Source: Neoalteromonas facilis
GTDB lineage: Bacteria; Pseudomonadota; Gammaproteobacteria; Enterobacterales; Alteromonadaceae
NCBI RefSeq assembly: GCF_002807665.1
Contig: NZ_PEAY01000002.1
Span: forward strand, 186,001 to 250,000
Length of the DNA stretch: 64,000 nt
Reading direction: 5' to 3'
Numbering within the stretch: position 1 is the stretch's first letter; every line of letters starts with the position of its first letter. Made by a program: the position numbers and the translations under genes. This document shows, piece by piece, positions 16,603 to 25,546 of the stretch. Under the pieces are notes generated by a model. That model did not search any database. It had not been told where the DNA came from and was given only the letters and a program-made list of their open reading frames with translations.

Positions 16603-18688
16603 CTTTCAAGAGATCCTTCAACCTAGTCGGCAGTTTAAAGCTTTTTTGTTCGGTACTTGCACCGTGGATCGGTGTAACCGTAGCCGATGTTGTTTCGTCA
16701 GGTTCATTCCGATCTACCGTTTTCTTGTTTCGTTCATACTGCCTTTCGTTGCGCTTATTATCGGCAATACCTTTCGCTCTTTTCGCTTTCTCTGTTTTCG
16801 TATAATTTGGTTGATGCTGCTTGGACTCGTTTTTGATTTGCTGAAGTTCGCTAACAAGATTAACCGATCCTGACCGTTTCTTAAGTTTTGACGAAGCCGC
16901 CACTTCCAATCGAATATCCTGGATAGCCCAAAGTTCCCATACTGTTATATTGGCGTAAGCGCGACTTCGGGACGTTAAGTTTGCAGGTATAAATTCAGCA
17001 TACGAGTCAGTGGGGCGAAGGTAAATTGTATTCGTACTGTATAAGTCATAAGCAACGGTAACCGTTCTGGCTCCTCTGTAGTTTTCTTCAAACCAACCCC
17101 ATTCTAGCGCTTGTTTACAGCTGTAATAACAGCCAAAGAGTTTTAGACCATGTTCAGTCACAGTAGCATTTGTGTGAGGCAGCAGGTTCACCTTTACCAG
17201 TTGAGGAGCAGGTCTTCTTAACATGCCTGTACGATATTCGACACCCCAGTTCCAGAGGGACAAAGGATTCGCTGGGAGCTTCTTAGGAATATCAGAGTCA
17301 ATATCGTACGTTCTAATAACATGATCATTATTATAGTGAAGCACTATCTTAATAATCATTTTCGTGAACTCTTTAAGAGTTAGCATTCCATCTTGTCGAT
17401 AATCATTCCCATGCCGTTTCTTACCAATTGGATTTTTTGTTACGTAACCTTCGACAAACGGCTTCATTTGAGTCTGAACAGTTCGGAAATAGCGTTCTAC
17501 AATTCCCTTCCAGTCAGCTCGGTAGGCTGGCGTATTTTGTATCTCCACGTGAAAAGCTCTACTGAGTACTTCAACGTGTCGACCAAGCATTTCGCCTTTG
17601 TCTCCAATGATATGCTCAGGCAAGCCCTGCATTGGCCATAGGTCAGTCGAGATATCAATGCCATGTTCTGCACAATAATCGACTTTATTTGCCATCGCAT
17701 TTCCAAGTGCTTCCATTGCACTAACCCAGGAGGCATTTTCCATGCCAATGTACATACCAACAATCGCTCGGCTGAATACGTCGACAACAAAATACATAGT
17801 AGGCCGTCCAACAATTTCTGTGCGGTCCTGCTCTGAAACAAGGTACACATCAGCAATGGTCGCATCAATTTGGTAAAGGTAACCAGGGCCTGGCACTTCG
17901 GCCGTCGAAGTACCTATACTGGGACTGAAATCTTTCAGGTAGTTAATTTCACCTTCACGCTTCTTGGTCACTTCAATCGATGAATATTCTTTTTGAAAAA
18001 AGTATTTAAATTGACGCTCTGTTGGCACATCGACTAAGTCTTCCGGAGATGCTGGGATTTTGACCCCATATGCGATCAACAATTGGTTATACGCATAATC
18101 AAAGTCATACTTATTTTCATTAAGGTAGCTTTTTTGAATAACCACCCTAAACAATGATTTTATTTGTTCGGTGATCGGAACACCTTCACCCAGATTACGT
18201 GTACGAATGGGGCCGTTTCTCTTCTCTGTAAATTTTTTAGGTTTTCCTCGTCCTCCACACAAATCATAACGGCCACTTAATGAATTCGCGCACATTCCGA
18301 ATTGCCAGTACCGTCGCAGCCAACGATATAATGTTTGTTTGGTCACTTTATTCTCTTCCATGACTTGCTTCATCATCAATCCACGGGCTTTCCTCTCATA
18401 AATACCGGGCTCCGATTTGACTATACCCTTGATAGCAATCCACGCTTTTTGTTGTACTTCCTCGGATTTTGAACCAGCCTTTGGTGGGCTCATACTGATA
18501 TTTACATAGGGATCATTGATTACTTTAAGATCGGTTCTAGCCAATAAGTGTTCAAATTCTGATTTAAGTGTTACCTGTGGCAGAGCCCTTTCGTCATCTA
18601 TATTTATCCAATAAACTACTTGCGGATTGCTCCAGAGTATCCTGATCCTCTGAGTATCCCACTGATAAACATCATTTGGCATGAACAT
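16583..18688 (-). CDS. tnsB: Tn7-type DDE transposase TnsB
   Basis: A 701-residue transposase (Tn7 TnsB is 702). The catalytic triad is visible at the expected places: D275 in LYQIDATIADVYL, D363 in IIGDKGEML and E398 in DWKGIVERYFRT. A helix-turn-helix region at about 100-130 precedes the integrase core, and a beta-barrel and basic tail follow. TnsB binds the repeats in the element ends and makes the 3' strand cuts and joins. The ATG at 18688 has a strong AGGAGG seven bases upstream and overlaps the end of tnsA by 17 bp. No inactivating change was seen. Confidence 0.96.
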   Translation of the reverse strand: MFMPNDVYQWDTQRIRILWSNPQVVYWINIDDERALPQVTLKSEFEHLLARTDLKVINDPYVNISMSPPKAGSKSEEVQQKAWIAIKGIVKSEPGIYERKARGLMMKQVMEENKVTKQTLYRWLRRYWQFGMCANSLSGRYDLCGGRGKPKKFTEKRNGPIRTRNLGEGVPITEQIKSLFRVVIQKSYLNENKYDFDYAYNQLLIAYGVKIPASPEDLVDVPTERQFKYFFQKEYSSIEVTKKREGEINYLKDFSPSIGTSTAEVPGPGYLYQIDATIADVYLVSEQDRTEIVGRPTMYFVVDVFSRAIVGMYIGMENASWVSAMEALGNAMANKVDYCAEHGIDISTDLWPMQGLPEHIIGDKGEMLGRHVEVLSRAFHVEIQNTPAYRADWKGIVERYFRTVQTQMKPFVEGYVTKNPIGKKRHGNDYRQDGMLTLKEFTKMIIKIVLHYNNDHVIRTYDIDSDIPKKLPANPLSLWNWGVEYRTGMLRRPAPQLVKVNLLPHTNATVTEHGLKLFGCYYSCKQALEWGWFEENYRGARTVTVAYDLYSTNTIYLRPTDSYAEFIPANLTSRSRAYANITVWELWAIQDIRLEVAASSKLKKRSGSVNLVSELQQIKNESKQHQPNYTKTEKAKRAKGIADNKRNERQYERNKKTVDRNEPDETTSATVTPIHGASTEQKSFKLPTRLKDLLKGGDSDD

Positions 18689-19541
18689 AATTCGCCTCCT
18701 GATTTACCCAGTACTCCGACAATTCTATATCCCTTGCTTTTAGCTTTGTGTGCACTGTTTCATGAATGTCCCAAAGAAAAGCGTGTTGCGCGGCTAAATG
18801 CCTGAAGTATTGGAGGTGAGCGCCGGGCTCTAGATCATATTGTTCATCCAGCTCTTGAAGTGGTACGGGCAATTTTTCCTCTGAATTACCATCAAGCGTT
18901 TTGGCGATTCGTTCGAAAATGCGCATTCTTTCGGAAACTTCAAGGTCATAACTGTGCATGTGAGGCGCTAACCAGCGGATATTTTTTACCGACGTAACTG
19001 GTACGTCGTGTTCTGTAAATGCGTACCAAGCTACATTTTCATTTTCCCAAAAACGACGCTCAATCTCCTGTTTTTCTAGTGTGCGCTCGTCCTCTAGATC
19101 ATCAGCATACTTGACTGAAACAGCATGGGTAACTAGAACTCCATCAATTTCCATATCAATTAAAAAATCAGTGGTCATCACCTGAAGTACCCCTTTGTAT
19201 GTGGGATGTTTGATGCCTAACCTTTTTGCAATATCAATTGTGGCTTCGGGGTTAAGTGGGAACTGCTCGCGTATATCGATGACGGAAATATTCCAATCAA
19301 AAAGTAAAAATGTCGCAAGCTCAAGGTCTGATAGTAGATGGACGATACGGTTATGAGTCAAAGCCGGACGGCGATGTACCCTACCTCTGCTTGGAACATC
19401 TCGAACAGTTAAAAAGGGTTTATAATCTTTTCCATAACCTTGCCCACGTTTTTCTTTTTGTAACCGCCTCAAAATTGCAGGCTGAAGAAGGCTTTTAATT
19501 TCTTTTGGGAAGGGGCTTAGGAAAGCGGTTTTCATACTCAT
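18672..19541 (-). CDS. tnsA: Tn7-type endonuclease TnsA
   Basis: A 289-residue restriction-endonuclease-like subunit that cuts the 5' strands at the element ends, giving cut-and-paste transposition. The segments RGQGYGKDYKPFLTV, HLLSDLELATFL, DIREQFPL, IKHP and MTTDFLID align with Tn7 TnsA. Catalytic residues by comparison are E74 (Tn7 E63), D125 (D114) and K144 (K132). The residue matching Tn7 Q130 is Ser142, a change in the Q-x-K motif. It is the first gene of the tns operon and begins about 120 bp from the right end of the element. ATG at 19541, with another at 19535. Confidence 0.94.
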   Translation of the reverse strand: MSMKTAFLSPFPKEIKSLLQPAILRRLQKEKRGQGYGKDYKPFLTVRDVPSRGRVHRRPALTHNRIVHLLSDLELATFLLFDWNISVIDIREQFPLNPEATIDIAKRLGIKHPTYKGVLQVMTTDFLIDMEIDGVLVTHAVSVKYADDLEDERTLEKQEIERRFWENENVAWYAFTEHDVPVTSVKNIRWLAPHMHSYDLEVSERMRIFERIAKTLDGNSEEKLPVPLQELDEQYDLEPGAHLQYFRHLAAQHAFLWDIHETVHTKLKARDIELSEYWVNQEANYVHAK

Positions 19542-19584
19542 TTTAATAGTCCGAGCAGTGCAATTCAGTCAAAGCATAGCTCGG

Positions 19585-19590
19585 ATTATA
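19585..19590 (-). promoter_or_regulatory. Predicted -10 of tns operon promoter
   Basis: On the minus strand this is TATAAT, 44 bp before the tnsA ATG. The position of a -35 element falls inside the adjacent TnsB-type repeat and is not a good consensus. In Tn7 TnsB represses its own promoter in the right end; the overlap here suggests the same control. Confidence 0.6.
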
Positions 19591-19650
19591 TAAAGTATGA
19601 TAGTTTTTTGTTTAGTATGATACTTTTTTGTAAGTATGATAGTTTTTTGT
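19591..19650. repeat. Three tandem TnsB-type binding repeats of the right end
   Basis: Three copies of AGTATGATAGTTTTTTGT begin at 19594, 19614 and 19633; the middle copy has C in place of G after GATA. The period is 19-20 bp, like the abutting TnsB sites of Tn7R (22 bp). The outermost copy is followed by eight bases ending in ACA at 19659. A weaker fourth copy may start near 19573. Confidence 0.88.
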
Positions 19651-19693
19651 CAATCTACAATGTGGCATAAACAAGAGCGTTAAGTACTCACAA

Positions 19694-19715
19694 AAAAGGG
19701 CCTTTCGGCCCTTTT
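19694..19715 (-). terminator. glmS terminator
   Basis: AAAAGGGCC and GGCCCTTTT form a 9-bp stem with a 4-base loop, followed on the minus strand by a run of T. It begins one base after the glmS stop codon. The Tn7-like insertion lies beyond it, so glmS termination is intact. Confidence 0.9.
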
Positions 19716-19716
19716 G

Positions 19717-19752
19717 TTATTCTACGGTGACTGACTTCGCCAGGTTTCTTGG
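19717..19752 (-). other. attTn7 recognition segment in glmS 3' end
   Basis: These last codons of glmS encode the highly conserved [11 protein letters not shown] tail. In E. coli TnsD contacts this DNA and directs insertion about 25 bp beyond the stop codon. Here the mapped element end lies 57 bp beyond it. The extent given is by analogy with the E. coli footprint. Confidence 0.7.
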
Positions 19753-21549
19753 TTGGTCTACGTCTGTACCTTTGATTAGCGCTACGTAATAAGACAATAG
19801 CTGCAATGGAATGGTATAGATTATCGGTGCAATTGCCGGTTCACAATGCGGTACGTTAATTACACGCATAGTGTCATCACCTTTGAATTTTGCGTCTTTG
19901 TCCGCAAAGACATACATGATACCGCCACGCGCACGGACTTCCTCGACGTTAGACTTAAGCTTTTCTAGCAATTCGTTATTAGGGGCAACAACGATAACCG
20001 GCATTTCATCGTCAATCAGTGCTAGTGGACCGTGTTTCAATTCGCCTGATGCATAGGCTTCTGCGTGAATATAGGAAATCTCTTTCAGTTTCAGCGCACC
20101 TTCCATTGCGATAGGGTATTGATCGCCACGCCCTAAGAACAGGCTATGGTGCTTGTCTGCGAATTCTTCTGCTAGATCTTCAATTCCACCGGTTAATGCT
20201 AATGTTTCTTCCAGTTTACTGGGGAGGCTGTGCAAACCTTTGATGATTGAATTCTTCTCATTCTCCGCTAAGCCATTGTGTTGGCCCAGCGCTAACGTAA
20301 GTAGCAAGAACGCTGTTAACTGAGTAGTGAAGGCTTTTGTTGAGGCTACTCCAATTTCCGCACCCGCTTTAGTCATGTAGGCCAGGTCTGACTCACGTAC
20401 CAATGATGAGCCTGGCACGTTACAAATAGTAAGTGTCGACATATAGCCTAACTCTTTTGCTAAACGCAGAGCCGCCAGCGTATCGGCTGTTTCACCTGAC
20501 TGAGAAATGGTGACCAACAAGCTGTTCGGGTGAACAACTGATTTGCGGTATCTAAATTCAGAGGCAATTTCGACGTTACACGAAACGTTGGCATATTGTT
20601 CTAACCAATAGCGGGCAGTCATACCGGCGTGGTAACTCGTACCACACGCAATAATTTGCACATGTTTGACGTCTTTTAAGATATCGTCAGCATTGTGGCC
20701 AAACAAATTTTCAGCGATGCCAGTCTCGGTTAAGCGACCCTGAAGCGCGTTTCTAACAACGGTTGGTTGCTCGTGGATCTCTTTTAACATGTAGTGGCGA
20801 TAGCCACCCTTGTCACCCGCATCATGCTCCACGTTTGATTCGATGATCTCGCGTTCAACCGGCTCACCGTTGACATCGTAAATTTTCACGTCACGACGGG
20901 TTACTTCAGCGACATCACCTTCTTCTAAGAAAATAAAACGACGAGTGACCGGTAACAAAGCCAATTGGTCAGACGCTATAAAGTTTTCACCCAAGCCTAA
21001 TCCGATTACTAATGGGCTACCTGAGCGCGCAACTACAACGCGCGTTGGATCTTTGGTGTCCATGATCACCGTGCCATAGGCACCGTGAAACTTCTTCACA
21101 GATTTTTGCACTGCTTCCAGCAAACTGGAGGACTTCTTCAACACTTCATTCACCGTGTGTGCGATGGTTTCCGTGTCAGTGTCGCTGCTGAAGGTATACC
21201 CAAGGTTGTTGAGTTCTTCACGCAGTTCAAGATAGTTCTCTATAATCCCATTGTGTACAACGGCAATTCGCTCTGTTGACGTGTGCGGGTGGGCATTGTC
21301 TTCAGTTACTCCGCCGTGAGTTGCCCAACGCGTATGCGCAATACCAGTACTACCAATGCTGTTCTCTGGCGTGACAGCGTCAGCAAGCTCTTGCACTTTA
21401 CCGACTCGACGTATACGGCTTAAATCGCCTTGCGTGTTAAGCAACGCAACACCCGCAGAATCATAGCCGCGGTATTCCAAGCGTTTTAATCCTTCTAACA
21501 AGATCTCAACAACATTCCTTTCAGCAACTGCACCTACAATGCCACACAT
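19717..21549 (-). CDS. glmS: Glutamine--fructose-6-phosphate aminotransferase
   Basis: A 610-residue cytoplasmic enzyme that makes glucosamine-6-phosphate from fructose-6-phosphate and glutamine, the first step to UDP-GlcNAc. It starts [11 protein letters not shown], where Cys2 is the glutaminase nucleophile after Met removal; HTRWATHG and NAHPH mark the glutaminase domain. Two SIS sugar-isomerase domains follow (CGTSYHAG near 300 and [19 protein letters not shown] near 475). The [17 protein letters not shown] end is invariant in this family. It is in an operon with the DeoR-type regulator (1-base gap) and its 3' end is the Tn7 attachment site. Confidence 0.98.
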   Translation of the reverse strand: MCGIVGAVAERNVVEILLEGLKRLEYRGYDSAGVALLNTQGDLSRIRRVGKVQELADAVTPENSIGSTGIAHTRWATHGGVTEDNAHPHTSTERIAVVHNGIIENYLELREELNNLGYTFSSDTDTETIAHTVNEVLKKSSSLLEAVQKSVKKFHGAYGTVIMDTKDPTRVVVARSGSPLVIGLGLGENFIASDQLALLPVTRRFIFLEEGDVAEVTRRDVKIYDVNGEPVEREIIESNVEHDAGDKGGYRHYMLKEIHEQPTVVRNALQGRLTETGIAENLFGHNADDILKDVKHVQIIACGTSYHAGMTARYWLEQYANVSCNVEIASEFRYRKSVVHPNSLLVTISQSGETADTLAALRLAKELGYMSTLTICNVPGSSLVRESDLAYMTKAGAEIGVASTKAFTTQLTAFLLLTLALGQHNGLAENEKNSIIKGLHSLPSKLEETLALTGGIEDLAEEFADKHHSLFLGRGDQYPIAMEGALKLKEISYIHAEAYASGELKHGPLALIDDEMPVIVVAPNNELLEKLKSNVEEVRARGGIMYVFADKDAKFKGDDTMRVINVPHCEPAIAPIIYTIPLQLLSYYVALIKGTDVDQPRNLAKSVTVE

Positions 21550-21550
21550 A

Positions 21551-22318
21551 TTAATCTTCCTCGTTAGTTGCGCAGATCACCTCTACGCCGTGTTCACTAA
21601 TTTGCTCAACAGACGCACGATCGATCGTGTCGTCAGTAATAAAAGTTGTAATACTTGACCAAGGTAACTCCACATTCGGAATGCGGCGATGTAACTTGTT
21701 TGCTTCTGCCATGATCACGACGCGTGCAGAGTTAGCCGCCATTACCTGACTCAGGTTCGTTAATTCGTTAAATGTCGTTGTACCGCGCATGCCGTCGATA
21801 CCGGCCGCACCAATAAAAGCCACATCAAAATCATAGGCTGACAACATCTTTTCTGCCATTTGGCCTTGGAAAGATTGTGATTGCACATCCCATGAGCCGC
21901 CACAACATAACAGTTTCGGTGGCGTTTCAGATTGGGAGAGTGTGTTGGCTACGATAAGGGAATTGGTCATCACGACAAGGTCGCTACGGTCGACAAGATA
22001 AGGTAAAAGCGCCATAACCGTTGAACCAGAGTCCAGCACAATGCGATCTCCGGGCTGAATAAGCTTGGCAGCTTGAAGTGCAATCAGTTTCTTTCGACTC
22101 GAAACATTATTGTCAATTTTGCTTTCATGTTGGAGTTTCACTGCTCCACCAAATTGACGCACTAATTTGTTTGCCGCTTCGAGCATGCGCAGATCTTTGC
22201 GGATGGTCACTTCTGACGTGGCAAAGTGTTTTGCCAACGTATCTACAGACACTTTGCCGTCTTGATCCAGTTGATCCAGTATTGCCTGTTGTCGTTGATG
22301 GGTACTGATCCGTGCCAC
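21551..22318 (-). CDS. DeoR-family regulator of glmS region
   Basis: A 255-residue DeoR/GlpR-type regulator. The N-terminal winged helix-turn-helix covers residues ~6-58 ([29 protein letters not shown]), followed by a sugar-phosphate-sensing domain with LDSGSTV and NSLIVANTL motifs. It starts with GTG and is immediately upstream of glmS, with which it is almost certainly co-transcribed. A likely ligand is an amino-sugar phosphate, by context only. The upstream 110 bp carry three similar A/T-rich repeats with TTCGAA cores, the probable operator. Confidence 0.88.
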   Translation of the reverse strand: MARISTHQRQQAILDQLDQDGKVSVDTLAKHFATSEVTIRKDLRMLEAANKLVRQFGGAVKLQHESKIDNNVSSRKKLIALQAAKLIQPGDRIVLDSGSTVMALLPYLVDRSDLVVMTNSLIVANTLSQSETPPKLLCCGGSWDVQSQSFQGQMAEKMLSAYDFDVAFIGAAGIDGMRGTTTFNELTNLSQVMAANSARVVIMAEANKLHRRIPNVELPWSSITTFITDDTIDRASVEQISEHGVEVICATNEED

Positions 22319-22333
22319 AAAAATTGCTCAAAA

Positions 22334-22427
22334 TTTCGAATTGAAAGAAATATACCTTTCGAAATGAAATTATCAAGTATAAATTCGAAACTTTTGTTAT
22401 TTCAAAATATACCTATTGAGATGTAAT
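22334..22427. promoter_or_regulatory. Repeated operator candidate upstream of DeoR regulator
   Basis: TTTCGAATTGAAA (22334-22346) and TTTCGAAATGAAA (22357-22369) are direct repeats 23 bp apart with one mismatch. A third related copy at 22407-22427 shares 17 of 21 bases with 22350-22370, and a TTCGAA core also occurs at 22384-22389. DeoR-family repressors bind repeated sites of this kind at their own promoters. Confidence 0.6.
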
Positions 22428-22504
22428 GTGTTACGACAGCATTTGGCTCTGGAGAAGCGATTGGCCTATACGAGGTACAATGATCTGTCATCTAGGCAGA
22501 CAAA

Positions 22505-22537
22505 AATGCCCAAGCATGGTGTTCATGTTTGGGCATT
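22505..22537 (-). terminator. glmU terminator
   Basis: AATGCCCAAGCATG and CATGTTTGGGCATT make a 14-bp stem with one mismatch and a 5-base loop. On the minus strand it is followed by TTTTTG, downstream of the glmU stop. It separates glmU from the regulator-glmS operon. Confidence 0.85.
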
Positions 22538-22591
22538 GTATTTTGAGTTTCCCGGCGTGCCTATAATCGTCAGCAAATGACGCCTTGCACT

Positions 22592-23953
22592 CTATTTATT
22601 TTTTTGAGGGCGTTGCCAACCGTCAATATTGCGCTGTTTTCCACGCGCGATAGTAAGTTGTTCATCGGCAACATCTTTTGTTACTACTGAGCCTGCTCCG
22701 ACCGTCGCGGTTTTGCCAATGGAGACCGGCGCGACCAGTGAAGAGTTCGAGCCAATAAAAGCATTGTCACCAATAAGGGTCTTCGATTTGTTTACGCCAT
22801 CATAATTGCAGGTAATGGTACCGGCTCCGATATTGGCATTTTCACCCACTTCGGTGTCGCCTAAATAGGTTAGGTGGTTTGCTTTTGAACCTTTCCCTAA
22901 GACGGTTTTTTTCATTTCAACAAAGTTGCCGACCTTAGCGTTTTGCAGCATAACTGAGCCTGGGCGTAAGCGCGCATATGGTCCGACTGTGCATGAATCA
23001 CTCACAACAGCTTGTTCAATAATCGAGTTTGCTTCAATTACCGTGTTGTCACCAATTTCGCAGTTGATCAATATGCAATTTGAACCAATGCGTACGTTGT
23101 TACCTAATGTAACATTCCCCTCTATGATGACATTGACATCAATCATTACATCGTTGCCAACATTAAGTTCGCCACGAACATCAAAGCGTGATGGGTCAGC
23201 CAATGTGGCGCCTGATAGCATTGCCAGTTCAGCTTGTTCTAATTGATGTGCACGCTCAAGCGCCGACAATTGTACGCGGTTATTCACGCCCTCTACTTCA
23301 TATACTTTCTCTGGGTGTGCCGCTCTAATTTGTTTTCCTTCACTGGCTGCCATTGCGATAACGTCAGTGAGGTAATATTCACCTTGCGCATTATCGTTAC
23401 TGAGTTGACCGAGCCAACGTTTCAGATCAGTCGCAGGGATAACCATCATGCCGGTGTTTATTTCTTTTATCGCACGCTGTTCTTCAGTGGCATCTTTATG
23501 TTCAACAATTGCGGTTATATTGTCGCCATTGCGAATTATACGCCCCATTCCCGTAGCATCATCAAGCGCTACGGTGAGTAGGGCCAAATCGGCTTGTTGT
23601 TTTGCCGCCAATAAACGTTCAAGTGTTGAAGGTTTTATGAGGGGGGCATCACCAACTAAGATCAAGACGTCATCGCCATCTTGAAGCTGGTCGGCAGCTT
23701 GTTGTACCGCATGCCCTGTACCTAACTGCTCCGCTTGTAAACACCAGTTCATATTTTTGCCGGTAACGGTTTGCTTTAGCATGTCTGCGCCGTGACCATA
23801 TACCAGGTTAATGCTGTCAGCACCGATTTGTTCAACAGTGTTGATAATACGCTGAACCATAGGGACTCCAGCAATCGGGTGAAGCACTTTCGGGAGGGCC
23901 GATTTCATCCGTGTTCCCTTGCCCGCTGCGAGTATTACTACTGATAACGCCAT
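22592..23953 (-). CDS. glmU: Bifunctional N-acetylglucosamine-1-phosphate uridyltransferase / acetyltransferase
   Basis: A 453-residue enzyme, normal length. The N-terminal uridyltransferase has [19 protein letters not shown] (8-26) and the [11 protein letters not shown] motif; the C-terminal left-handed beta-helix acetyltransferase has hexapeptide repeats from ~250 and the catalytic [10 protein letters not shown] segment. It makes UDP-GlcNAc from glucosamine-1-phosphate, supplying peptidoglycan and lipid A synthesis, and so completes the pathway that starts with the neighbouring glmS. ATG start; own terminator downstream. Confidence 0.98.
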   Translation of the reverse strand: MALSVVILAAGKGTRMKSALPKVLHPIAGVPMVQRIINTVEQIGADSINLVYGHGADMLKQTVTGKNMNWCLQAEQLGTGHAVQQAADQLQDGDDVLILVGDAPLIKPSTLERLLAAKQQADLALLTVALDDATGMGRIIRNGDNITAIVEHKDATEEQRAIKEINTGMMVIPATDLKRWLGQLSNDNAQGEYYLTDVIAMAASEGKQIRAAHPEKVYEVEGVNNRVQLSALERAHQLEQAELAMLSGATLADPSRFDVRGELNVGNDVMIDVNVIIEGNVTLGNNVRIGSNCILINCEIGDNTVIEANSIIEQAVVSDSCTVGPYARLRPGSVMLQNAKVGNFVEMKKTVLGKGSKANHLTYLGDTEVGENANIGAGTITCNYDGVNKSKTLIGDNAFIGSNSSLVAPVSIGKTATVGAGSVVTKDVADEQLTIARGKQRNIDGWQRPQKNK

Positions 23954-24107
23954 AACTGAATTCCTTAATTTTAATGCGCCAAAGTGTAACGAACATTGAT
24001 TAAATTGTCAGCGTTGAATTGCTAAGTCGAGCCGGCGTGCTATGATCGAATTGTGGGCTAAATGATGAGACAGATGTCATCGCCATTTCCAAGGAGAAGG
24101 TTGTCTA

Positions 24108-25538
24108 GTGAGTATATTTAGAACTCTGCATCGCAGCATTTTAGTGTTATTTACGGTTGTGATCTTATCGATAGTGACCTTAGTCCACTTCAGTATCAGT
24201 AAAATTGTTGCCGAGCAGAGCCGCGCGCAACAAGCTTCAATGTCTCCTGCTATCGATCTGGTGGTCGACCAACTCATTAAACCTTTACATATTGCCGAAA
24301 CGCTAAGTAAATCGCGTGAGCTTATCGACTTAATGAATGTTGAGCCCGGTACTGAGATCGATAAAGATAAGGCATTAGCGATGTTAAAGCGGCTTGAAAA
24401 AGAATTCGGCATGATATTTTTTATTGCCAGTGAGCGGCAACGTCTGCAAATCAATTCTGATGGTTCTGAGCTCAAACTAATCGAAGGTGAGGTGAGCTGG
24501 TATTTCAAATATAAAGACGGCAATCGTGATGCTGTCGCTGACATTGGCAAGTGGGAAGATACTCACTTCTACATTGATCTTAAAATCTATAATGATAAAG
24601 GTGAATTTCTAGGCTTTTTTGGCGTGGGCAAAGCGTTAAATAGTTTCATTAGTGTTTTTGACACCTATAAACATGAACACGGCTATGACTTTATCTTTGT
24701 GGATACTCAAGATGACATAATGTTGTCGTCAGATCCTGAATTACTGGCTGAACATTCTCAATTTAAGAACCTGACTCAGCTGCCCTGGTACACGGCGCTT
24801 GATGACGAAATCAAACTGAATAAGCGGTTAAATAATCAGTTGGTATCCTTTGACCAACAGGATCATTTGATCGCCGAAATTGAGTTAGGCCAGTTTGATT
24901 GGACATTGTATTTATTGAGCCCATTAAATGATCGTCAAACTGAAATTTCGCGAGGCTTTATTGCCAGTGTTGTCACACTATTGGTGGTCATATTTGCGCT
25001 GTTTTTGGTCATATACAACATCTTGTATTTCTTCCGCAAAGACATGCACGGGAATGGTTTGCAATTTGCGCCTAGTCGCTTACCTGATAGGCCAGCGATA
25101 GAAAAGGCCTACAACGAACTGATTGACCACAAGCGCACGGTCGCTGTCATTATTGTTGATATCGATAACTTCACGTCCATCAATGATACCTATGGTCGAA
25201 ATGTAGGTGATGAAGTCATTGACCGGTTTATTGGCTTTTTAACCAGCAAGGTTAGAGAAAAAGACATCGTAGGCCGATGGAGCAGTGAAGAGTTTATTAT
25301 TTTACTGCCTGATACCGGTCCGCACGAGGCCTATGATATTGCTCAATCCTTGCGCCAAGGTGTAACCGAGATCGAGCCACCTTCAAATCATACTAATTTG
25401 GTATTATCAGCCTCATTTGGTGTGTCTTACACCGCTATCCCGCGTCCAATGAGTGAAGTCACGGCCAATGCTGATGATGCGCTCTATCAAGCGAAGCGCG
25501 ATGGCAATAACGTCGTGCGCATGCAACTCATTGAGTAG
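24108..25538 (+). CDS. Membrane sensor with degenerate GGDEF domain
   Basis: A 476-residue protein with two membrane segments (about 9-31 and 284-308) bracketing a periplasmic sensor of the Cache type. The C-terminal GGDEF fold has the metal-binding VDIDNF (350-355) and the RxxD inhibitory site R383-D386. The signature loop, however, reads SSEEF (392-396) instead of GG(D/E)EF. Loss of both glycines usually weakens or abolishes diguanylate cyclase activity, so it may be a receptor for cyclic di-GMP or bind GTP only. It starts at GTG (MSIFRTLH) after AAGGAG. No phosphodiesterase partner is adjacent. Confidence 0.85.
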   Translation: MSIFRTLHRSILVLFTVVILSIVTLVHFSISKIVAEQSRAQQASMSPAIDLVVDQLIKPLHIAETLSKSRELIDLMNVEPGTEIDKDKALAMLKRLEKEFGMIFFIASERQRLQINSDGSELKLIEGEVSWYFKYKDGNRDAVADIGKWEDTHFYIDLKIYNDKGEFLGFFGVGKALNSFISVFDTYKHEHGYDFIFVDTQDDIMLSSDPELLAEHSQFKNLTQLPWYTALDDEIKLNKRLNNQLVSFDQQDHLIAEIELGQFDWTLYLLSPLNDRQTEISRGFIASVVTLLVVIFALFLVIYNILYFFRKDMHGNGLQFAPSRLPDRPAIEKAYNELIDHKRTVAVIIVDIDNFTSINDTYGRNVGDEVIDRFIGFLTSKVREKDIVGRWSSEEFIILLPDTGPHEAYDIAQSLRQGVTEIEPPSNHTNLVLSASFGVSYTAIPRPMSEVTANADDALYQAKRDGNNVVRMQLIE

Positions 25539-25546
25539 CGGGTGGG

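Larger units (their letters stand above)
11737..19659 (-). mobile_element. Tn7-family element: tns module and right end (left end not seen)
   Basis: The complete tnsA-tnsB-tnsC-tnsD-tnsE set lies in Tn7 order with the right end facing the 3' end of glmS, as in Tn7 at attTn7. The right terminus is placed at 19659: read inward on the minus strand it gives TGTAGATT followed by GACAAAAAAC, matching the layout of Tn7R (8-bp terminus then a TnsB site starting GACAA). No matching left end was found in 1-11736, so the element probably extends past the window start and includes the nitrate and nrd genes as cargo. The coordinates given cover only the certain core. Confidence 0.9.

Noticed and set aside
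11737-19541. CRISPR-associated transposon
   Set aside because: No cas gene or repeat-spacer array is in the window, and the set includes full-length TnsD and TnsE as in classic Tn7.
24077-24550. 157-codon frame opposite the start of the GGDEF gene
   Set aside because: It is an antisense shadow of a clearly coding gene and matches no family.
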